Positions 47,071 to 56,260 of a DNA stretch of 64,000 nucleotides are shown one piece after another. The position numbers and the translations under genes are program-made. The DNA is from Zunongwangia profunda SM-A87 (lineage in GTDB: Bacteria; Bacteroidota; Bacteroidia; Flavobacteriales; Flavobacteriaceae): contig NC_014041.1 in the NCBI RefSeq assembly GCF_000023465.1, forward strand, positions 4,145,501-4,209,500. Reading direction: 5' to 3'. The notes beneath the pieces are model-generated. The model was given only the letters and a program-made list of their open reading frames with translations. It had not been told where the DNA came from and did no database searches. The first letter of the stretch is position 1, and each line of letters begins with the position of its first letter.

Positions 47071-48423
47071 TTATAATTCGTTTACCAGTCGCTCTAAATC
47101 TATTCCTCCGTAATTTCCGCTACTCATAAAAAGTAAGACTGAATTATCGAAATTCGATGTTTTAAGGTAATTTTCTAAATCTGCCGTTTCAGTAATAATT
47201 CTTAGATCGTCTCTTCCAAAAACAGATGTTATAATCGCAGAAGAAATAGGCTTCAAATTTTTATGAGTTACGGCTTCCAAAGAGTAAAAAACAATAGCTT
47301 CATCTGCTGCATCAAGTGAATTTTTATATTCAGTAATAAAATCTTGGTTCAAGCTACTAAAGGTATGAAGCTCTAAACAAGCAATTATTTTTTTACCCTG
47401 GAACTGTTCCTTTACTGCTTTCAAACTGGCGTTTACTTTAGAAGGGCTATGGGCAAAATCCTTAAAAACGATAAAATCACCAGATTCCTTAATTTTCTGA
47501 AGTCTTTTTGAAGCTCCTTTGAAGCTTGCTATAGCCTCATAAAAATCTTCCTCATCTACCCCCATATGCTGGCAAACCCATTTAGCTCCTGCAAGATTAC
47601 TAAGATTATGCTTTCCAAAAATCTCTAAAGGCATATCCCCTTCTGGTGTCACCAAAATTGTCTCACCATCCTCTATGTAATATTCGGGAGTATGGTAAGG
47701 ATGTTTTCGAATAGGATTAGTGCTATTTTCAACAATCTTCTTTAATTCGGGTTCCTCTTCATTATATACCAGTATACCACCATTAACTATCTTGCTTACA
47801 AAAATCCTAAACTGCTCTATATAATCTTCATAGGTAGGAAATACGTTAATATGATCCCAGGCAATACCGCTTAGCAATGCTATATTAGGTTCATAAAGAT
47901 GAAATTTTGGTCGGAGATCTATAGCTGAGGATAAATATTCATCCCCTTCAATGACAATAAAATCATTATCATCATTAAGCTGAATAGTATTCTCTAATCC
48001 TTCTAATTGTGCCCCAACCATATAATCTACCTGCCGATCGTGATAATGCATTACATGCAAAATCATACTGGTAATTGTCGTTTTACCATGAGAACCACCA
48101 ACTACCACTCGGGTTTTTGTCTTGCATTGCTCGAAGATAAACTCTGGATAGGAATATATTTTTATACCTAATTCCTGGGCTTTGAGAAGTTCAGGATTAT
48201 CTTTCTTGGCATGCATACCAAGGATCACGGCATCGAGATCGCGAGTAATTTTTTCTGGAAACCAACCAGGATTTGATGGCAAAATCCCGGATTTTTCAAG
48301 GGCAGATTTAGACGGTTCAAAAATAGCATCATCACTTCCAGCAACTTTAAAACCTTTTTTATGTAGTGCTATGGCTAAAGCATGCATCGCACTCCCGCCA
48401 ATAGCTATAAAATGAATGTTCAT
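47071..48423 (-). CDS. mpl: UDP-N-acetylmuramate:L-alanyl-gamma-D-glutamyl-meso-diaminopimelate ligase (Mpl)
   Basis: 450 residues from ATG at 48423 (MNIHFIAIGGSAMHALAIAL); six extra upstream residues to 48441 are unlikely because the Rossmann strand starts here. The Mur-ligase ATP loop is 'GGSHGKTTITSMI' (near residue 110), and 'GIAWDHINVFPTYEDYIEQF' and 'FKDFAHSPSKV' are ligase-family motifs. Mpl joins recycled murein tripeptide to UDP-MurNAc in peptidoglycan recycling. The SAMHALAIAL start distinguishes it from MurC (GIGMSG). Confidence 0.9.
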   Translation of the reverse strand: MNIHFIAIGGSAMHALAIALHKKGFKVAGSDDAIFEPSKSALEKSGILPSNPGWFPEKITRDLDAVILGMHAKKDNPELLKAQELGIKIYSYPEFIFEQCKTKTRVVVGGSHGKTTITSMILHVMHYHDRQVDYMVGAQLEGLENTIQLNDDNDFIVIEGDEYLSSAIDLRPKFHLYEPNIALLSGIAWDHINVFPTYEDYIEQFRIFVSKIVNGGILVYNEEEPELKKIVENSTNPIRKHPYHTPEYYIEDGETILVTPEGDMPLEIFGKHNLSNLAGAKWVCQHMGVDEEDFYEAIASFKGASKRLQKIKESGDFIVFKDFAHSPSKVNASLKAVKEQFQGKKIIACLELHTFSSLNQDFITEYKNSLDAADEAIVFYSLEAVTHKNLKPISSAIITSVFGRDDLRIITETADLENYLKTSNFDNSVLLFMSSGNYGGIDLERLVNEL

Positions 48424-48477
48424 TATATCGATTTTCAGCAAATGTAATTATTGCTGTATTAAAAGAGAAGCTATACA

Positions 48478-49356
48478 TTACATATCCTTAATATCTTCCT
48501 GAAGTTCTAAAGCAACCTCGGCTTCAGCATCATATTCCAAAGATTTTGTAATATATTTTTTAGCTCCTATCTTATTTCCTCGTTTTTTTGAAAGTTGTGC
48601 TAATTTAAGATAAGCTTCGGCAGGTGTTTTAAGATCCAGATAATTAAATCCTTTTACAAACTTTGCCATTAACTCATCAACTTCTGAAGAAGCCACCTGA
48701 AAGCGCACAGCCTCCTGAGCTAATTCAAAATATAGGTAGTTCCTAATTAATAAAGAGGGATCTTTCTTTGCCTCCTGTATAGCTTTATTTATAAAATCTC
48801 CAGCAGTCACAGTATTATCTTTATAAGCATAAATAAAAGTCATAGCAATGCAGTAGTCCAACCTGCTTAGCTGCTTTATTTTTTTGGCATGAGATAAGGC
48901 TTTTTCAAAATCACCTCCTAGCATCGAAGGCAATTCAAGATATAATTGTGATAAAGCTCGATGACTTTCTACATGATTAGGATCTAAACTTACCGCTTTT
49001 TCCAGATACTTTTTAATATCTGGAATTAAAAATGCAGCCTGGAACTTACTTATTTCCATAGCTTTCATCCCAAGAGCACCGCCTAGTTTAAAATTATAAA
49101 GTGCGCAATCTGGTTTTAACTCCAACAATTCCTCATAATAACTTATAGCACTATCCCATTGTTTCAGATGGCTATTAATATCCCCCAAATAGAGTTTTCC
49201 ATATTCTGAATCAGCATAATTCTCTTTTAAAAAATCCTTCGCGTGAAGAATTTTATTTTCGGCTAACAAAGTTTCTACAATTTCTAATTTTTTCTGCGAA
49301 AAAGCGGAAAAACTTGCCCCTATTAAGAGAGCAAAAAATAGTCTTTTTACCTGCAA
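48478..49356 (-). CDS. secreted tetratricopeptide-repeat protein
   Basis: 292 residues starting with TTG at 49356; an in-frame stop lies two codons upstream and no ATG is available before the signal peptide, so the TTG is well supported (start MQVKRLFFALL...FSAFSQ). The mature protein is made of TPR-like helical pairs, for example 'WDSAISYYEELLELKPDCAL' and 'AYLKLAQLSKKRGNKIGAKK'. It likely acts as a periplasmic scaffold; the partner is unknown. It heads the reverse cluster leading to mpl, 55 bp away. Confidence 0.8.
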   Translation of the reverse strand: MQVKRLFFALLIGASFSAFSQKKLEIVETLLAENKILHAKDFLKENYADSEYGKLYLGDINSHLKQWDSAISYYEELLELKPDCALYNFKLGGALGMKAMEISKFQAAFLIPDIKKYLEKAVSLDPNHVESHRALSQLYLELPSMLGGDFEKALSHAKKIKQLSRLDYCIAMTFIYAYKDNTVTAGDFINKAIQEAKKDPSLLIRNYLYFELAQEAVRFQVASSEVDELMAKFVKGFNYLDLKTPAEAYLKLAQLSKKRGNKIGAKKYITKSLEYDAEAEVALELQEDIKDM

Positions 49357-49498
49357 TCGTTAATTTTTTTAAGAAATTGAATACAAATTTTAAGATTTTC
49401 TTCAAAAGGATTTTAACACATATCCGATTATTAGGGGAAAAATACTAATAATTAGTAAATAGCAACACTTTTACAACGTACATATTAAAAATTATTTT

Positions 49499-49519
49499 AA
49501 TATTTGTGCTACAAATATT
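49499..49519. promoter_or_regulatory. perfect palindrome in a divergent promoter region
   Basis: AATATTTGT-GCT-ACAAATATT: 9-bp arms with a 3-nt centre, in the 203-bp gap between the TPR gene and the T9SS adhesin gene. It lies 40 bp before the adhesin ATG and could be a dimeric operator. No T-run follows on either strand. A regulator cannot be named. Confidence 0.45.
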
Positions 49520-49559
49520 TTAACTTTATTATTTATTATTCGAATTTAACACCTAGCCT

Positions 49560-52500
49560 ATGCAAAATTTTACTTTGAGGATTAGGGGGACTAAATTGTT
49601 CCTTTTGTCCTTTGTACTATTTATGGGAGGTTTATCAATGTATGGACAAACTGGATGTCCTACTACTGCAAACACTCCCTCTAATCAGAGTTTCTGTTAC
49701 CTACAAACCGTAGGTGATATAAACACTGATGGAACTACCATTTACAGAACCGAAACATCTACTACGCCTATTCCTACCAATGAACTATTGGAGAATACCG
49801 TGTATTATGTTGGGAATGCTGATGGGAATTGTACTACCAGAATTGAAGTAACAGTTAATGTAGATTCTTCTCCGGCTCCCGTAAGTGGATACGGAACTAC
49901 ATTTTCACCTGCTTTAGGATCTCCTGCAGATTCTTATAACGTAGATGATTTAATTGCTACCCTTCAGGAAGACAACCCAGGTGATAACCTTGTTGTTTTT
50001 GCTCAACAGTATGCAGAAACTCCTTTAAGTGGGACTACCGAACTAATCGCTGAAAACTCTTATTTTGTTGGAATCGACAATGGAGGCTGTCCATCTGCAA
50101 GATTGGCAATGCGATATGATCCTATCGTAGCCGCTGCTCCAACAGGAGATGCAGCACAAACTTTTTGTGCCGGAGCGACTGTAGGTGATTTAGAGGCTCA
50201 AGGAACCAGTGAGAACACTCAGGCGATCCGTTGGTACAGCACAGCTACTTCTAATCCAAACTTAGATGATACGGTAGAATTAGTTGATGGAGAAACCTAT
50301 TATGCTACTCAGATTATTAACAACGTTGACTCTCCACTTCCTCCTACAGAAAGTGAAGATCGATTAGAAGTTACTGTAACCGTTATAGCCCCTGTTAATG
50401 CTGGGGATGATAACAGCGCTGCATTATGCTCTAATGATGCCGTTCTTGATTTATCTACACTTCTTTCTACAGATGCTGATACCGATGGTACATTTACTTT
50501 AGAAGGGACAAACCTTAACGGTCAATTCGATCCTGCAAATTACGCTGCTGGAACATATACCGTGACTTACGCGGTAGAAGACGATTGTACTGCAGATGAA
50601 GCTACTTTTACAATTACACTTACAGATCAACCCGAGGCTCCTATTGTTGCGGATCAGGAATTTTGTGAAACTGAAAACCCAACTGTTGGTGATTTAGTAG
50701 TTGATGCTGGAGTTCTTATATATGATAATGCTTCGTTAACTACAGCTCTTGATCCTTCAACTGCTTTAGTGACTGGCACATATTACGCTGTTGCTACAAG
50801 TGGTCCTTGTAGTTCTGTTTCAACAGAATTTGAAGTAACTGTTTCTGAACAACCTGACGCTCCGGTAATCGCAGATCAGGAATTCTGTGAAATTGATAAC
50901 GCTACCGTTGCTGACCTAGGAACTGCCGATGAAGTAGAAGTTTATGATGATGCTTCGCTAACTACAGCTCTTGATCCTACAACTGCTTTAACCAACGGTA
51001 CATATTACGCTGCGGCAACTAATGGTTCTTGTATTTCAGATGCTACTCCTTTTGAAGTAACTATTACCCCTGCAGTAACACCTGAAGCTGGTGACGATAT
51101 GGACATCACTTCATGTACTACTGAAACTATAGAACTTACCGATTATCTAAGTGACGATGCATTATTAACCGGTGAATTCTCTGGTGACGGTGTTACCGGA
51201 ACATCTTTTTCTGTAACTACAGCTGGAACATATACCGTAACTTATACTGTAAATACCAGTAATAGTTGTGTAACGGCAGGAACTTCTGACTCGGCTACTT
51301 TTACCATCACTGTAAACGCTCCAGCGGATGCTAATGCAGGAGATGACATGGCTTTCGATGCTTGTGTAAACGAGTCTATCGACCTTTCGGCTTATCTTTC
51401 TGATGATGCTATCACTTCGGGTGAGTTCACAGGAGATATGGTGACTGATGGAATGTTCATGGCTACTGCTGCTGGAACATATACCGTAACTTATACTGTA
51501 GACGAAAATGATTCTTGTGTAAATGCAGGAACTTCAGACTCGGCTACCTTTACCATCACTGTTAACACTCCAGCTGATGCTAATGCAGGAGATGACATGG
51601 CTTTCGATGTTTGTACAAATGAAACTATTGATCTTCTTTCTTATTTAAGTGCTGATGCTAATGATTCGGGAGAATTTACTGGTAACGGTGTGACTGGAAC
51701 TTCTTTCACTGCTACCACTGCTGGAACTTATACGGTAACTTATACTGTAGATGATCAAGACAACTGTATTACTTCAGGAACTTCAGATTCTGCTACCTTC
51801 ACGATCACAGTAAACAATCCTGCCGATGCTAATGCAGGTGAAGATGCTGAAATTACAGCTTGTCTTAATGAAAATATAGATCTTGATGCATATCTCTCTG
51901 ATGATGCAAGCACTTCTGGTGAATTCACAGGCGACATGGTTACAGATGGTATGTTCATGGCAACTGCTGCTGGAACGTATACCGTAACGTATACCGTAGA
52001 CGAAAATGATACTTGTGTGAATGCAGGAACTTCTGACTCCGCCACCTTTACTATCACAGTAAATACTCCTGCCGATGCTAATGCAGGTGAAGATGCTGAA
52101 ATTACAGCTTGTGTTAATGAAAATATCGACCTTACCGAATTTATAAGTGCTGATGCTAATGATTCGGGAGAATTTACTGGAGAAGGTGTTTCTGGAACTT
52201 CTTTCACTGCTGCAACTGCGGGAACTTACACGGTAACTTATTCAGTTGATGATCAAGACTACTGTGTTACTCCAGGAACTTCCGATACTGCTACTTTCAC
52301 TATTAATGTAAACGAGCCGTCTGAAGCTGAAGCTGGTGACGATGCTGCTTTCACATTGTGTGCGGGAGAAAGTGTTGACCTATTTACATACTTAAGTGAT
52401 GATGCTATTAATTCTGGTGAATTTACAGGAGAAATGGTATCAAATGGTATGTTTACATCAACTGAGGATGGAACATTTACAATTACATATACCGTAAACG

Positions 52501-53567
52501 AAGATGACACTTGTGTTACTGCCGGAACTTCAGATACAGCTACTTTCACAATTACTGTAAATGCTAATGCTAATGCAGGTGCAGATGCTTCTGAAAATGT
52601 TTGTGTAGCAGACACTACAATAGATTTAGATACATTCTTGATAGGAGCAGACGACAACGGTACCTTCTCAATGGGTGGAACTGACTTAACCGATACTAAT
52701 TTTGATATTAGCACTGTTGGAGTATATGAATTCACTTATACAGTAAGTAATAATTGTGGGACAGATTCATCCAGTTTAACGATTACTGTAAATGAGATTC
52801 CTAACGCTCCTTCAGTGACAGATGCTGTATTTTGCGCTATTGAAGGGAATACCTTAGCTGACCTAAACATTACTGGTAATAACCTCACATTCTATTCAAC
52901 TGCGGATGCCGATCCAGCTAATATGTTAGACGCTACAAATACCCTGGCTACTGGAACTTACTATGCAACTCAAACCAATGCCGCAGGATGTGAATCAGTA
53001 ACTGCTGCAATTAATGTAACAGTTAACGATCCAGGAACTCCAACTATCGCTGCTAGTGAATTCGAAATTTGTGAGTACGACGAAAGAACTGTCGCTTATT
53101 TAACTGATGGAATTACAAGTGGTGGAGATATCACATGGTACGATGCTGCTGAAGGTGGAAGTGCGATTAGTGAAAGCGCGCTATTGGTAGACGGCATGAC
53201 ATACTATGCTAGTGAATACAATAGCACTACAGGTTGTGAGAGTGCTGTAAGATTAGCTTACACTGTAAACTTTACAGACTGTACAATTAGATTCCAGGAA
53301 GGTATTTCTCCAAATGGTGATGGTCTAAACGACACTTTCGATATCCAATATCTAGAAGATGAATATCCAAATTACGAGATAGAAATCTATAACAGATGGG
53401 GTAATATGGTTTACAAAGGAAATGCTAGTACTCCAAACTGGGATGGTACGCCAACTGAATCTTCTCTTGGAGATGATGTACTACCTGTGGGAGTATACTT
53501 CTACGTGATTGAATTTAATGACGGATCAACTCCTGCTAGACAAGGAAAAGTATACTTAAGCAGATAA
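49560..53567 (+). CDS. T9SS type B-sorted adhesin-like protein with tandem repeats
   Basis: 1335 residues. Signal peptide (about residues 1-30, ending SMYGQ). Residues about 35-500 hold several Ig-like domains of the CHU_C-associated kind ('FCAGATVGDLEAQG', 'FCETENPTVGDLVV', 'FCEIDNATVADLG'). Residues 510-1005 are six 83-residue repeats, followed by one divergent repeat and two more Ig-like units. The C-terminus (about 1245-1335) is the gliding-motility-associated CTD: 'FQEGISPNGDGLNDTFDI', 'IYNRWGNMVYKG', 'PVGVYFYVIEF'. It should be exported by type IX secretion and fixed on the surface. It is probably SprB-like in role, but much smaller. porP/sprF-like and ompA-like genes follow. Confidence 0.9.
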   Translation: MQNFTLRIRGTKLFLLSFVLFMGGLSMYGQTGCPTTANTPSNQSFCYLQTVGDINTDGTTIYRTETSTTPIPTNELLENTVYYVGNADGNCTTRIEVTVNVDSSPAPVSGYGTTFSPALGSPADSYNVDDLIATLQEDNPGDNLVVFAQQYAETPLSGTTELIAENSYFVGIDNGGCPSARLAMRYDPIVAAAPTGDAAQTFCAGATVGDLEAQGTSENTQAIRWYSTATSNPNLDDTVELVDGETYYATQIINNVDSPLPPTESEDRLEVTVTVIAPVNAGDDNSAALCSNDAVLDLSTLLSTDADTDGTFTLEGTNLNGQFDPANYAAGTYTVTYAVEDDCTADEATFTITLTDQPEAPIVADQEFCETENPTVGDLVVDAGVLIYDNASLTTALDPSTALVTGTYYAVATSGPCSSVSTEFEVTVSEQPDAPVIADQEFCEIDNATVADLGTADEVEVYDDASLTTALDPTTALTNGTYYAAATNGSCISDATPFEVTITPAVTPEAGDDMDITSCTTETIELTDYLSDDALLTGEFSGDGVTGTSFSVTTAGTYTVTYTVNTSNSCVTAGTSDSATFTITVNAPADANAGDDMAFDACVNESIDLSAYLSDDAITSGEFTGDMVTDGMFMATAAGTYTVTYTVDENDSCVNAGTSDSATFTITVNTPADANAGDDMAFDVCTNETIDLLSYLSADANDSGEFTGNGVTGTSFTATTAGTYTVTYTVDDQDNCITSGTSDSATFTITVNNPADANAGEDAEITACLNENIDLDAYLSDDASTSGEFTGDMVTDGMFMATAAGTYTVTYTVDENDTCVNAGTSDSATFTITVNTPADANAGEDAEITACVNENIDLTEFISADANDSGEFTGEGVSGTSFTAATAGTYTVTYSVDDQDYCVTPGTSDTATFTINVNEPSEAEAGDDAAFTLCAGESVDLFTYLSDDAINSGEFTGEMVSNGMFTSTEDGTFTITYTVNEDDTCVTAGTSDTATFTITVNANANAGADASENVCVADTTIDLDTFLIGADDNGTFSMGGTDLTDTNFDISTVGVYEFTYTVSNNCGTDSSSLTITVNEIPNAPSVTDAVFCAIEGNTLADLNITGNNLTFYSTADADPANMLDATNTLATGTYYATQTNAAGCESVTAAINVTVNDPGTPTIAASEFEICEYDERTVAYLTDGITSGGDITWYDAAEGGSAISESALLVDGMTYYASEYNSTTGCESAVRLAYTVNFTDCTIRFQEGISPNGDGLNDTFDIQYLEDEYPNYEIEIYNRWGNMVYKGNASTPNWDGTPTESSLGDDVLPVGVYFYVIEFNDGSTPARQGKVYLSR
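51087..52574 (+). repeat. six tandem 249-bp coding repeats
   Basis: Units start at 51087, 51336, 51585, 51834, 52083 and 52332, each exactly 249 bp, with the next similar unit at 52575 (last spacing 243). Each codes for 83 residues: AG[DE]D..., 'SGEFTG', 'GTYTVTYTVD', 'C(V/I)...GTSD(S/T)ATFTI(T/N)VN'. Two unit types alternate: odd units have G-V-[TS]-GTSF, even units have M-V-[TS]-[DN]GMF, so the true period is 498 bp. Confidence 0.93.
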
Positions 53568-53589
53568 TCAGGATAAACACTAGAAAGAA

Positions 53590-54528
53590 ATGAAAAATAC
53601 AATCACAAAATATCTAATATTTATAGGCATTATCCTTTTTTCTATAAAAGGTATGTCTCAACAAGATCCAGTATTCACACAATACATGTATAACATGAGC
53701 GTAGTAAACCCTGCATATGCGACAGATGATCCTGGGATGTTAAATCTTGGGGGAATATATAGAGCTCAGTGGGTAAATGTTGACGGTGCACCTCGCACCG
53801 CCAACTTCTTCGCTCACACTCCAATTAGTGAACGAATTGAACTTGGTTTAACAGTAGTTAATGACGAAGTTGGAGATTGGATTAAAGAGAATAACATCAC
53901 TGCAGATTTCGCTTATGTATTACCATTAAGCCAAAACAGTAAATTATCTCTTGGTGCTAAAGCAGGGGTTACAACCTTCGATTCTAACACAAACGGAATT
54001 AATCTTAACCATCCAATAGATGCCGCTTTTGAAAATTACAGTGAAGCATTTCCTGTATTTGGTGTTGGTGCATTCTGGTTTAGTGACAACTATTATTTAG
54101 GTGTTTCTGCTCCTAACCTATTCACTGCTACTCACCTTGAAAATTCACAAGGTATTCAGGGAATTGGCGAAGAAGAAATTCACTATTATATTACTGGGGG
54201 TTACGTATTTGATCTTAGTCAAAATGTGAAATTAAAACCAGCATTTATGGCTAGAGGGGTACAAGACTCTCCTTTATCTGTAGATGTAACAGCAAATGTT
54301 CTTTTATACAATCGCTTAGAAGCTGGTCTTGGATATAGATTCGACGAATCTGTAACAGGATTAGTGAACTTTAAGATCACTCCTCAACTTCGTGTAGGAT
54401 ATGCTTACGATTATACTACTACGAATTTTGGGGACTACAACGACGGTACTCATGAAATCATGGTATTGTTCGATATAGATTTATTCGGTTTAAACAAAGG
54501 ATACGACAAGTCTCCTAGATTCTTCTAA
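53590..54528 (+). CDS. PorP/SprF-family T9SS-associated membrane protein
   Basis: 312 residues. Signal peptide (ending KGMSQ), then the family hallmark 'QDPVFTQYMYNMSVVNPAYA' and an outer-membrane beta-barrel pattern ending with 'THEIMVLFDIDLFGLNKGY'. PorP/SprF proteins bind type B-sorted T9SS substrates and hold them at the surface; SprF is needed for SprB in Flavobacterium johnsoniae. The gene starts 22 bp after the adhesin gene, so it most likely serves that protein. Confidence 0.9.
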   Translation: MKNTITKYLIFIGIILFSIKGMSQQDPVFTQYMYNMSVVNPAYATDDPGMLNLGGIYRAQWVNVDGAPRTANFFAHTPISERIELGLTVVNDEVGDWIKENNITADFAYVLPLSQNSKLSLGAKAGVTTFDSNTNGINLNHPIDAAFENYSEAFPVFGVGAFWFSDNYYLGVSAPNLFTATHLENSQGIQGIGEEEIHYYITGGYVFDLSQNVKLKPAFMARGVQDSPLSVDVTANVLLYNRLEAGLGYRFDESVTGLVNFKITPQLRVGYAYDYTTTNFGDYNDGTHEIMVLFDIDLFGLNKGYDKSPRFF

Positions 54529-54539
54529 AAAAGATTAAT

Positions 54540-56150
54540 ATGAAAAACATTTATAGCACATTAATAATACTTCTTGTAAGCATCGCAGCTTTCGGTCAAA
54601 AGGCCGAAATTAGGAAAGCAGACAAGCTTTTTGCTCAGCGTGCTTATGTAGATGCTGCCTCGACCTACGAAGGTGTGGTAGATAAGAACCAGGAAGTTCT
54701 TCAGAATCTTGGAGACGCCTATTTCTACACAAATCAAATGCAAAACGCAGCTGAAGTTTATGGAACTTTATTCTCCAGATATGAAGCTACAGTAGAGCCA
54801 GAATACGAATTTAGATATGCTCATTCTCTTCGTGCTACAGGCCAGGATGATGAAGCAGATAAATATTTCGCTTCTTATTACGATAAAGATGTAGATATTA
54901 CTGAATTTGAAGAAAGCATTGTAGACTCTAGCAACCTTTACATCTACGAGCCAGAAATGCTTCCAGCTGAAAATGCTGCATCTTCAGATTTTGGAATCTC
55001 TTATTTTGGTGAAGACAAAATCACTTTTGCTTCAACAAGAAATACTGCTCGTCCTATCTATCCTTGGAACAAAAAACCTGCATTAGATCTATATACAGGT
55101 GAAATTTCTGAAGAAGGTGAGATCAGTAACATTGTTCTTTTCTCAGACGCTATTAATACGGACGAGCACGAAAGTTCTGCTGTATTTAACGAAGAAGGAA
55201 CTGTTATGTATTTTGATAGAACTAATGAAAAGCGTTTTAAAACTGAAGAAGGCCTAAGAGTAGCTAACATCAGAATTTATAGAGCTGAACTAGTTGGTGA
55301 AGAATGGACCAATGTTGAAGCACTTCCTTTTACAAGCGAAGAGTTTTCTACAGAGCACCCCGCACTTAGCCCAGATGGTTCTACACTTTTCTTTGCTAGT
55401 GATATGCCAGGAGGACAAGGTTCTTTCGACCTTTACAAAGTGGCTATCAACGAAGATGGAACTTATGGAACTCCAGAGAACTTAGGGCCTGGAATTAACA
55501 CTGAGCATAGAGAGCAGTTTCCTTTTGTAAGTGAAGACAACATTCTTTACTTCGCTTCAGATGGTCACCTAGGATTTGGTAATTTAGACGTTTACAAATC
55601 TGAAGGAAATTATACTGAAGCTGAAAACTTAGGAAGCTCTGTAAATAGTGCTTATGACGATTTCGCTTTCATCATTAACGAAGGTGAGAAAAAAGGTTTC
55701 CTAACTTCTAACAGAAGTGGTAACGATAATCTTTATTCTTTCACAAGAACTAAGTACGTTAAGAAAACAAGACAAATTGATATTCCTCACGAAAATAGAA
55801 TTTACTTCGAATTCGATAAATCTAAAGTAACTGAAGAATATCAGGAAGTTCTTGATAAAGTAATCGACATCCTTAAAGGTAGCGACGCAACAGAGATCAA
55901 AATTGCTTCTCATGCTGATGCCAGAGGTACTGAAGAGTACAACCTTAAATTGTCACAAAGAAGAGCCGATGCTACCAAAGAATACTTAGTAGCTAAAGGA
56001 ATTTCTTCTGAAAATATTACGACTAAAGGTTACGGTGAATCTCAACCGGTAAACGATTGTACTGAAGAGAGAGGATGTACTGAAGCTGAATATGCTAAAA
56101 ACCGTAGAAGTGTAATTACATTTACTACAATGGAAGTTGTAGAAGATTAA
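54540..56150 (+). CDS. TPR-PD40-OmpA family outer-membrane protein (PorE-like)
   Basis: 536 residues. Signal peptide (MKNIYSTLIILLVSIAAFGQ), TPR-like helices (about 25-130), WD40-like PD40 propeller strands ('HPALSPDGSTLFFASDMPGG', 'QFPFVSEDNILYFASDGHLG'), then a C-terminal OmpA domain (about 415-536) with 'IYFEFDKSKVTEEYQ' and 'IASHADARGTEEYNLKLSQR' for peptidoglycan binding. This architecture is shared with PorE-type T9SS envelope proteins and regularly accompanies porP/sprF genes. It starts 11 bp after the porP gene; the three genes form one operon ended by a terminator. Confidence 0.9.
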   Translation: MKNIYSTLIILLVSIAAFGQKAEIRKADKLFAQRAYVDAASTYEGVVDKNQEVLQNLGDAYFYTNQMQNAAEVYGTLFSRYEATVEPEYEFRYAHSLRATGQDDEADKYFASYYDKDVDITEFEESIVDSSNLYIYEPEMLPAENAASSDFGISYFGEDKITFASTRNTARPIYPWNKKPALDLYTGEISEEGEISNIVLFSDAINTDEHESSAVFNEEGTVMYFDRTNEKRFKTEEGLRVANIRIYRAELVGEEWTNVEALPFTSEEFSTEHPALSPDGSTLFFASDMPGGQGSFDLYKVAINEDGTYGTPENLGPGINTEHREQFPFVSEDNILYFASDGHLGFGNLDVYKSEGNYTEAENLGSSVNSAYDDFAFIINEGEKKGFLTSNRSGNDNLYSFTRTKYVKKTRQIDIPHENRIYFEFDKSKVTEEYQEVLDKVIDILKGSDATEIKIASHADARGTEEYNLKLSQRRADATKEYLVAKGISSENITTKGYGESQPVNDCTEERGCTEAEYAKNRRSVITFTTMEVVED

Positions 56151-56171
56151 TTGCATCTCTAAGAATAAATT

Positions 56172-56202
56172 AAAAGCTCCGGTAATCCCGGAGCTTTTTT
56201 TA
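56172..56202 (+). terminator. intrinsic terminator after the T9SS operon
   Basis: A perfect 11-bp stem AAAAGCTCCGG/CCGGAGCTTTT (56172-56182 with 56188-56198), a 5-nt loop, then more T. It is 22 bp past the OmpA-family stop. Confidence 0.92.
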
Positions 56203-56260
56203 TTTACAGACTTTTCGTAAATTACGTAGTACTTCCCTACTATACATCAAAGCATCAGTT

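Noticed and set aside
51087..52574. Repeat array as a CRISPR or non-coding satellite
   Set aside because: Units are 249 bp, fully coding, in frame and keep protein motifs; there are no short repeats with unique spacers.
51755..52735. Long reverse-strand open frames opposite the adhesin repeats
   Set aside because: They arise from the repeated codon pattern of the sense gene; the forward frame has signal peptide, repeats and sorting domain.
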